Assembly (NCBI GenBank): GCA_905220665.1
Contig: CAJNAR010000020.1
Location: 1 to 64,000, forward strand
Source of the DNA: Albugo candida
Taxonomy: Eukaryota > Oomycota > Peronosporomycetes > Albuginales > Albuginaceae
DNA length: 64,000 nt
Direction of reading: 5' to 3'
The first letter of the stretch is position 1. Every line of letters starts with the position of its first letter. The translations under genes were made by a program, and so were the position numbers. Below, piece after piece: positions 26,830 through 33,898 of this stretch. The notes beneath the pieces were generated by a model, which saw nothing but the letters and a program-made list of their open reading frames with translations, had not been told where the DNA came from and searched no databases.

Positions 26830-27128
26830 TTCCCTGTTGGCGTAACAGGGGGAGTCAGCCTTTTCGACACACCTTCGCGTAGCACGGTCACGTCACAGTG
26901 GGGGTGGAAACAAGTCTTAGAGGACGTGATCTCGTGTTCTTCTCGTCTGGATAGCTGTACTCGCCCTCGCCCCCGCCGTAGCAGTCAAGCAGAAGCCCAG
27001 CTGTGGAAGTCGATGCAGGCAATGCTCGGCCTTGAACTAGGTGGGTTACGTCGTAGCGGGGTTCATGCGCACGTCTGATCGACTGCTACGGTGGGTTCGA
27101 GGGCGAGTACAGATGTCCAGCCTTGAAG
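26830..27128 (-). repeat. LINE 5'-end fragment embedded in copy 2 ORF1
   Basis: Between copy 2 sequences matching copy 1 at about 20,790 and 20,850 lie roughly 300 bp that are absent there. Part of it (GTCACAGTGGGGGTGG) matches copy 1 ORF1 near 22,020, and GGGTTACGTCGTAGC matches the copy 1 5' end near 22,240. The fragment therefore seems to be a LINE 5' end relocated in the same orientation. It includes the long inverted repeat listed next. Confidence 0.5.
26955..27112. repeat. 32-bp inverted repeat, 94-bp loop
   Basis: The arm at 26,955-26,986 (CTGTACTCGCCCTCG...) and the arm at 27,081-27,112 (...CGAGGGCGAGTACAG) are reverse complements at 28 of 32 positions. This GC-rich block stands out in an AT-rich window. 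It could fold as a hairpin in DNA or RNA. Its function is unknown. Confidence 0.7.
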
Positions 27129-27440
27129 CACACATTAAGCTCCAGCGACATTTGATCGAAGAATTTCCGCTCAGTTTACCTCTCCTCCAATTCTTGGCTG
27201 GGAACAGGATACTCCACCTTTTCTTAATCCACAACAAATGCCTTTGTTGCTGTGTGTTGCTGTTTTTGTTTTTGTTCTTGTGATTTTTGCTGGGTTTGAA
27301 TCTGATTTTGGATCTAATTTTGAGTTTTCTTTTTTGTTTTGCTGTTGCCATGCTCCCGTGCTCCTGTGGCTGGCGCTTCTCTCAACTCCAAGAACCAAGG
27401 ACCGCGACGACATGAACGTGTTCGTTCCAAAGGATTAGGG

Positions 27441-27900
27441 GCATTTCATACCTCTCACAAAATAAAGCAACTTCTTGTCTGCAGTTTTCTCGCATACTTA
27501 ACCGATGTGGACTAGCTGCGGAGAGCACATAAGAGTACTAAAGTACATGTCATGAATGACCCGTAAACAGTGAAATATCAGGACCCAATTTACAGAATAG
27601 TATATTTTTGTGTTATGAACAAACCGTGAATTACGAAATAGTCTAACAAGAATGATCACAAAAGAACAAAGGCGAACGCGAACTGAACTGAATGCTTGCG
27701 AATTGAGCGCAAAATAGTTGACATCGAAAAGTAGCGGGCAGTGCTATCATATTATCAAATTGTCCCTTACCTAGGCGTACGTTAGCACTATGCAAGCATA
27801 AAATTAGCCAATCATATCAAAATAGGGGATTTTAACGGTTCCCAATTAAATTGAAAAATAATAATGTGAATAAGAAAACAGTTGTCGGAATTCAATATCC
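27441..27900. other. AT-rich spacer, nothing recognised
   Basis: This lies between the 5' end of LINE copy 2 and the MITE-like element. I see no open frame, repeat or RNA gene here. Confidence 0.5.
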
Positions 27901-27908
27901 TTATTCAA

Positions 27909-28402
27909 GGAGCCTTTAGTATTCACTCACCCTCCTGATAGTATTCACTCACACCTCTAATTTATTGGCCAAAATTCACTCAAATTGACCTTAGTTTGAA
28001 ATCAATATTCACTGACTTGTTACAACTACTATCACTTAACTCACTACCACAATTCACTCAACTAAAAGAGAAAAATTCTGATTCTCAGCTTTCTAGATCA
28101 ATCAGAATAGCTTTCTTATAATTTCTAAAAAGTTGTGTTTAAAATTGCAGAACTTTTACGTCCTAACTAAAAGCTAATTTTGGTAATATACATATTGAAG
28201 CCAATTCTTTGAAGTATCTGCTGAGTGTATAAAGTTAATAAGTTGGGTTTAATTTATAGTGTATTTGTGCCGAGGTGTGGTTGAAAGTGAGTCACCGTGC
28301 GTGATGGGTGAGTGATAACTGATAATTATTGATGAATTTTAGCCAATGAATTAGGGGGGTGAGTGAATGCTATCAAGAGGGTGAGTGGATACTAAAGCTC
28401 TC
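27909..28402. mobile_element. MITE-like element with ~72-bp terminal inverted repeats
   Basis: The left end (CTTTAGTATTCACTCACCC...) and the reverse complement of the right end (CTTTAGTATCCACTCACCC...) match over about 72 bp at roughly 80 percent. Both ends contain two further ATTCACTCAC motifs. Flanks are TTATTCAA (27,901-27,908) and TTATTTAA (28,403-28,410), an 8-bp duplication with one mismatch. A 494-bp non-coding element with long TIRs and an 8-bp duplication suggests a non-autonomous hAT- or Mutator-type transposon. It lies about 560 bp upstream of the secreted repeat protein gene. Confidence 0.75.
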
Positions 28403-28960
28403 TTATTTAAACCAAACTGAAGCCACGATTTTCATAAATTTATGGAGGGTGGGGGCTGAATAACGATTACCGTTTATTTATTCCGCTATATTTGTTCAAA
28501 CCAATCAGAGGCTACTATTCCTATTAATCTATAGAGGCTAGGGGCTGATTACAGAAAAAGGGGGGGTGAATGACTGTAGATGATCTGTAACCAACGACAC
28601 CGAGGGAGCTTAAATTCGGAAGTACTTATATTAGGTGCTTTGCTCACTTGACAGCTAATCTAAGCCTTTACAAACTACCGCTTCTTATCTCCGCATCCGT
28701 TATGTTGAATATTCAACAATAACGGTTCCCCTATGTGTATTATATCATTCTAATTTTTTATAAAATTGAATTGCTTCCACTGGTCTCAAAGCAAACAGCC
28801 ATTTCAATAATTACTGCGCTACAGCCACTCAGAACACGTCAAGACCTGATATAAATCCTGCGCGACTGCAATTACCCCTTACAGAGTCAGCGTGATTTCC
28901 GGTTTTGTGAAATAGTACGTCGAGGATATTTTTCTAAAAAAAGGGGTATCAAGAACGTTC
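28403..28960. other. 5' flank of the secreted repeat protein gene
   Basis: This is non-coding sequence between the MITE-like element and the ATG at 28,961. It contains G-rich runs near 28,445 and 28,560 but no motif I can assign. The promoter of the downstream gene should lie here. Confidence 0.4.
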
Positions 28961-31255
28961 ATGGCGAATACCATTCATCTGGCAATCATTGCAGCGATTT
29001 TACTGCTAGCAACAGTCTCAAGAGCGATGCAAGCGGGCAGCCAAACAGCTGCCGCTGAAGCCGAAAGATCACTCTCACGTATACATTCCCTTTCGCTATC
29101 TGTACCAACGGGTCCTGTGGCTGAACCTGGACTTATACCTATACATACAGATAAAGATAATGATGATTTCTTGTTGTCGGATTTGCTGTCAATTGACGTA
29201 AGGCAACCTCATAATGCAGTACCTAAAATTGAGTATCTATCAAAAGAAGTTTATCACAACCCAGCTAGTGGTAGCTACACACTAAAAAAAGTAGAGGAAA
29301 AGCTAATAGGTATCATGAAAGAGAACTATCGCTTGGACCAACTCAAAGTCGCTAGACTCGTGAATTGCTTGAGGCACTTTGGTACGGTTTCTCACAATGT
29401 ACTAGAAGAACAAGCTATTCATTCACTTCGAAACCTCCCGCCCGGTGTCCCCGACTCGATACCCAGCGCTATCGTGAACATCGTAAAGCCTAATGGTGAA
29501 AACTACAACAGAGCTCGAGAAGCAGAAGTCATCTACATATTGAAATCTTGCCCGTCGGGTACCTCTGAAGAAGCAATCCAACATAGCTTGAACAATGTGA
29601 GAAATGATGGCGTTATAACTCCTTCAGTGCAAGACGCTGCAGCCATTTGCCGATTGAGAAGTCTTCCAAGAGCTGCTGATGATTCGAAAATTGAAAAGAT
29701 TTTAGAGAAGGTGAGGGATAATGGCGTAGTATCTCGCTCCGTACTGGAGCAAGAAGCAATATATAGATTGAACAATCTCCCATCAAGCACACCTGTATCG
29801 ACAATCATGGATATCTTTACAAATAAGTATCATGATGTCCAAGTTCATGAAGATTATGGAGAACAAGCCATTTATTTTATCCAAAAGCTCCCGCCCCATA
29901 TCCCTGTATGGATGCTCAAAAAACTCATGACACTCGTGAATTGCGAGGCTAATGAGGAATACTGCAAGAAAGCACGAGAAGTAGAAGTCATCTACATATT
30001 GAAAAATTGCTCATCTGGTACCTCTGAAGAAGCAATCCAACATAGCTTGAACAATGTGAGAAATGATGGCGTTATATCTCCTTCAGTTCAAGACGCTGCA
30101 GCCATTTGCCGATTGAGAAGTCTTCCAAGAGCTGCTGATGATTCGAAAATTGAAAAGATTTTAGAGAAGGTGAGGGATAATGGCGTAGTATCTCGCTCCG
30201 TACTGGAGCAAGAAGCAATATATAGATTGAACAATCTCCCATCAAGCGCACCTGTATCGACAATCATAAATATCTTAACAAGTGTGGAGAAGCGTGACTT
30301 TAAATTTGATCGAAATCGTGAAGAAAAGGCTATCCGTGCAATCCAAATCCTGCCGCCCCATATTCCTGTATGGATGCTCGAAAAAATCATGGCACTCGTG
30401 AATTTCGAGGCTAATGATGAATACTACAAGAGAGCACGAGAAGCAAAAGCGATCTACATATTGAAAGATTGCCCATCTAATACCTCTGAAAAAACAATTG
30501 AACAGATTTTGAGCAGTGTGCCGCACAATGGCGTTTCGTCTCCTCCAGTGCAAGACGCTGCAGCCATTTGTCGATTAAGAAGTCTCTCAAGAGGGGCTGA
30601 TGATTCGAAAATTCAAGGGATTCTGGAGAAGGTGAGGTTTGATGGCGCTATATCTCGCTCCGTACTGGAGCAGAAAGCAATCTATAGATTGAACAATCTC
30701 TCCCCAAGTAAACCTATATCGACCATCCTCGCAATTGTGGATCATCATGTCGAAGTATATAGAAATGATGGAGAACGAGCTATCCATATATTACAAAGTC
30801 TCCCGCCAGGTGTCCCTCGATGGATACTGAGGAAGATAAGGAAGATCGCCAAACGTAATTCCGACAACGAAAAGAAAGCACGAGAAGAAGAAGTCATTTA
30901 CCTACTGAAAAACTGCCCATTCAATACCTCTGAAAGAAAAATTAAGCAGAGAATGAAAAGTGTGACATATGATCGCGCTTTGTCTCGCTCAGTAAAAGAC
31001 GCTGCAGCTATTTGCCGATTCAGAAGTCTCCGAAGAGGGGCTTGTGAGGATAGAATTGAACATGTTTTGGAGGAGATGGGATATTATGGTGTTGTGCCTC
31101 CCTCAATTCTGAAGCAAATAGCATTCTATCGATTGTATAGTTTCTCACCAGAAAGACCTGATTGGAAGTTCCTATATATCTTAGAAGATCTGGAGAAGTA
31201 TGCGATCAACGAGAAACGAAATCTTGCAAAAAGTGAGGAACCCTTTATGGTATAG
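28961..31255 (+). CDS. Secreted protein with ~16 tandem helical repeats
   Basis: This is a single 764-codon exon. Residues 1-25 form a classical signal peptide: a short polar start, a hydrophobic core AIIAAILLLATV, and a likely cleavage after SRA or MQA. An acidic linker follows. From about residue 152 to the end run about 16 units of 34-40 residues, each opening with AI/VI-x2-L-x2-LP or a variant and followed by a second amphipathic helix. Four unit types repeat in the order A-B-C-D: AI..L..LPP..P, VIYILK.CPS.TSE, AAICRLRSLPR, AIYRLNNLPSS. This gives four blocks of about 151 residues. There is no transmembrane segment after the signal peptide and no strict RxLR; RSLS near residue 36 is only RxLR-like. 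I do not recognise the family. Secretion, modular repeats and a transposon-edge location make a host-directed effector plausible but unproven. Confidence 0.85.
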   Translation: MANTIHLAIIAAILLLATVSRAMQAGSQTAAAEAERSLSRIHSLSLSVPTGPVAEPGLIPIHTDKDNDDFLLSDLLSIDVRQPHNAVPKIEYLSKEVYHNPASGSYTLKKVEEKLIGIMKENYRLDQLKVARLVNCLRHFGTVSHNVLEEQAIHSLRNLPPGVPDSIPSAIVNIVKPNGENYNRAREAEVIYILKSCPSGTSEEAIQHSLNNVRNDGVITPSVQDAAAICRLRSLPRAADDSKIEKILEKVRDNGVVSRSVLEQEAIYRLNNLPSSTPVSTIMDIFTNKYHDVQVHEDYGEQAIYFIQKLPPHIPVWMLKKLMTLVNCEANEEYCKKAREVEVIYILKNCSSGTSEEAIQHSLNNVRNDGVISPSVQDAAAICRLRSLPRAADDSKIEKILEKVRDNGVVSRSVLEQEAIYRLNNLPSSAPVSTIINILTSVEKRDFKFDRNREEKAIRAIQILPPHIPVWMLEKIMALVNFEANDEYYKRAREAKAIYILKDCPSNTSEKTIEQILSSVPHNGVSSPPVQDAAAICRLRSLSRGADDSKIQGILEKVRFDGAISRSVLEQKAIYRLNNLSPSKPISTILAIVDHHVEVYRNDGERAIHILQSLPPGVPRWILRKIRKIAKRNSDNEKKAREEEVIYLLKNCPFNTSERKIKQRMKSVTYDRALSRSVKDAAAICRFRSLRRGACEDRIEHVLEEMGYYGVVPPSILKQIAFYRLYSFSPERPDWKFLYILEDLEKYAINEKRNLAKSEEPFMV

Positions 31256-31982
31256 TTTTGGAATTGTGAAAGCGAACATCGAACGCTTTTTGAGGAGCTG
31301 TCACGTTAGTACAAAGCTCAGCTGAAAAGCATATACTGCTTGTACCGACGCAAGCAAGCATACGCGTCTTGGAGCTTTCATTTCTTTGAAGTATTTGATT
31401 TCCTGAATACAGAACATATCGCTGTTTCTTTCCAGTAACTGATACGTGCTATGCTTTTAGTGATGCTTCATGCAGTATACGAGGTCCTATGGGTAGATTC
31501 CTCCGAGGTCGTGTATGTCGCGACAACGTGATAACAGCCGCCTCGTCACCAGCTGTCAGTTTCGTTTCGCTGCGCACTAAAGCCATTTTAAAAATGCTTT
31601 ATCGGCACACGGCACCCGCACGATGCGATATATCCGATGGCATTACAGGCGAAGAACGTTTACGTCGTACAATTCATATGCTCGAAACCACATGGCCAAC
31701 TCCCTTCGTAACGGGGTGGGGTTGTAGCTCTGAGATCTTCGACATCCGAAAGCGAGAAGTTGCATCTTCACGCACGACCACGCCCTCCAGAAGTGGGTCA
31801 CATAGGCGTTTTGCGAGTCACGTGATGCTAACAAAATGAAATAATTTATTGATATCAAGGATTTTATCTTTTCGGCGTTTCACACGTGATATCAGATTTG
31901 TGACGTAAAGTCTGGCTTGCACTGTTATTTAGTATGGTGTACTACACTACAGCGCGCGTTGAGATGTGTTCTCATATAAAGA
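31256..31982. other. Intergenic, nothing recognised
   Basis: This is the 3' flank of the secreted repeat protein gene. A 116-codon open frame at 31,489-31,839 shows no recognisable domain and no context support, so I do not call it a gene. Confidence 0.4.
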
Positions 31983-32088
31983 GACAGTATGTCGATTTAT
32001 CATTCAAGCGACTTGCACAATCAGTAGCTTGCGTGGACAGTATGTCGATTTATCATTCAAGCGACTTGCACAATCAGTAGCTTGCGTG
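31983..32088. repeat. 53-bp perfect tandem duplication
   Basis: The 53-bp segment beginning GACAGTATGTCGATTTATC occurs twice back to back (31,983-32,035 and 32,036-32,088) without a difference. It is non-coding and very recent. Confidence 0.95.
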
Positions 32089-32251
32089 TACGTTTCCTCG
32101 TACCGTATCTATGTGATAGTTGGTTCGCCGAATATCTTCATTCAATAATATAGACAAATGTGTTACGCAATGTCCAATCATGGTAGCCTTCTCAACCCTT
32201 CGCCGAATAGCTGTGCGCAGATTTCACATACAAAATCTTGGCGGCTTCACC

Positions 32252-33620
32252 CTACTGAAGTACAAGTAATCCTAAATACTTACATCGTTGATCGTCAACC
32301 TCGTTTGCTTTAAATTCTTGAATCGCCAATCTTTCTTTTTCGTCAGGGGTCATAATCACATATTTCATACAGAAGTTGATGTCTTTTACCAAATTTTTCT
32401 CTTTCTTCACACCATCATGCACTGATCTGCGAGGAATTACACACGAACTGCACACAATTTCTCCACATGCTTGACAATTCACCTATCTTGAGAGCATGAA
32501 AGCGATAATCCAAATAGAGCGTCCTTTCCGCTCATGTGAGGGGATACAAAGAGCCCTATCCAACAACGGAATTGATGCGAGTCGTTTTGCTAATGCAACG
32601 TCTACCAACTTACCAAAAACTTGACATCGCTGCTCCAAATATGACGTAAGAATGTAAATCTCAATCCGGTATTTTGGTGATAAGGAACGGTCAATCACGA
32701 TTTCAGTGGATATTGTATTATCCGGGCAAGGTCGAAAGAGCATCAACTCCAGTTCCTTCCAATCTGTTGGCGATGATGATGCGAATTTAGGTGGTGCACC
32801 TTAATTGGATGGATTATCTCAGGATATCCTCGGCATTAATGTTATTGGATAACAAGTAAATGGCCGATTGGGCGAACTTAAAACTTAAGTTTATATAACA
32901 CAGTTTTCCATTGAAATTCTGCTTTGAACAGCGAGACACATTGAGGAACATAAATCGAGTGGCTTGATTGGAACACCATCGGTGTACCATTTGTACCTTG
33001 ATGACTTCCAGCGTAACCAACGCACACGAATCGTATCGATGCCGCTTATCTGTCGGGGGCATGGCGATTGCTTCCCCTTGTATTGCAAGCTGAGATGTTC
33101 CATTTATTTGTGACTGTTGTTTTACCAATATAACTTCTGTCAATCCATTGTGTCTCCATAAAGCGCTGTTCGTCAGGTCACCAGCTCGTCGTCATTGATG
33201 GCACGAACTGTGCTCAAAAGCAGCGACAATTGCACACGAATTTTCCCTTCTAGTCGATAGTATTGATCTCGCCTCCACTTTCGATAAATTGGCTGAGTTT
33301 ATACGCAATTCCACTTTGGCACCAGATACCTCCATTTATTCTTTCTCGTTCGTGACGCTCCAATGCATCTTGGAGCAATGCTACCGCTTCGTACTCGCCC
33401 ACTTGAGCGGCTGAAATAATTGGCGATGAAAAGTTGTATTTCGGTAACGGAAGCGTTTTTGGGTGAGGCTGACGCTGAGGCGGTTTGGATTGGATGGTAT
33501 TTGATAAGATAATTCTTCCTGAAATCGCATTCATATATCTCAAAGGTCCTTGACGGGTGACGGTGGAAGACTGACAATTGGTGGAAGTGCTTTCAAAGAA
33601 TAGATTGTGACATAGAGAAG
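32252..33620 (-). pseudogene. FYVE/START-like gene, degenerate
   Basis: A minus-strand piece at 32,252-32,482 has NCQACGEIVCSSC followed by CMKYV. This is the middle of a FYVE zinc finger (CxxCGxxxCxxC), but the first zinc pair is missing and the last is incomplete. It is preceded by a splice-like TAG. Upstream are pieces in different frames (33,250-33,600, containing VGEYEAVALLQDALERHE; 32,814-33,143; 32,483-32,746) with stops between them, at the place where oomycete FYVE proteins often have a START-related domain. No exon model joins them cleanly. A decayed member of the expanded oomycete FYVE/START-type family is my best reading. A multi-intron live gene is less likely. Confidence 0.4.
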
Positions 33621-33700
33621 GATCTAGTCAGAACATAATATGTCCCAACAGAAGGCGAAGTAGAGCATGCTCGCTCTTTTCACTTAATTCGTCATGATTG

Positions 33701-33747
33701 GTGTCCCCGTTTCCCATTACGTATTACATTTCCCAATCGTACGGTAG
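33701..33747. repeat. 47-bp duplicate of an FGE-domain coding segment
   Basis: This matches 34,263-34,309 inside the FGE-like gene at 46 of 47 positions in the same orientation. It lies about 150 bp beyond that gene's stop codon. The source segment encodes the RLPYDWEMQYVMGNGDT region. It is non-coding here. Confidence 0.9.
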
Positions 33748-33898
33748 AGAAAGTAGCATTGATGAAAACCCAAACTTGCATGTGACTGGGAAAGTTTATG
33801 ACGATGGAACGAGTTTCTCGTACATTATCTCGCGAGAAATTTTGCAACTATCGGTGCAGCGGAATGAATGACTGACAATTAACAACACGAACATAAAC

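Larger units (their letters stand above)
22262..27440 (-). mobile_element. LINE copy 2, same family, 3'-truncated and rearranged
   Basis: This is the same family as copy 1. RT motifs lie at 23,700-24,050 (FLDFEKSYDRVDW, QRGVKQGDPLSKLLF, and FSDD in place of FADD), endonuclease pieces at 25,450-25,740 and the ORF1 linker near 26,000-26,450. The 3' end stops at a point matching copy 1 position about 16,400, so the zf-RVT end is absent. Part of the central region is deleted. A solo LTR (23,223-23,446) and a 5'-end LINE fragment (about 26,830-27,128) are embedded in it. No frame is intact. Confidence 0.85.

Noticed and set aside
28995..29110. RxLR-type host-targeting motif in the secreted protein
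   Set aside because: RSLS and RIHS near residue 36-42 are not RxLR, and no clear EER follows. I do not claim RxLR class.
29533..30390. Minus-strand frames opposite the secreted repeat gene
   Set aside because: They are mirror images of the repeated coding units on the other strand, copied along with them.
31489..31839. 116-codon plus-strand frame after the secreted repeat gene
   Set aside because: There is no domain, signal peptide or context support. A faint likeness to the inverted satellite (AAAGCGAGAA) is too short to call.
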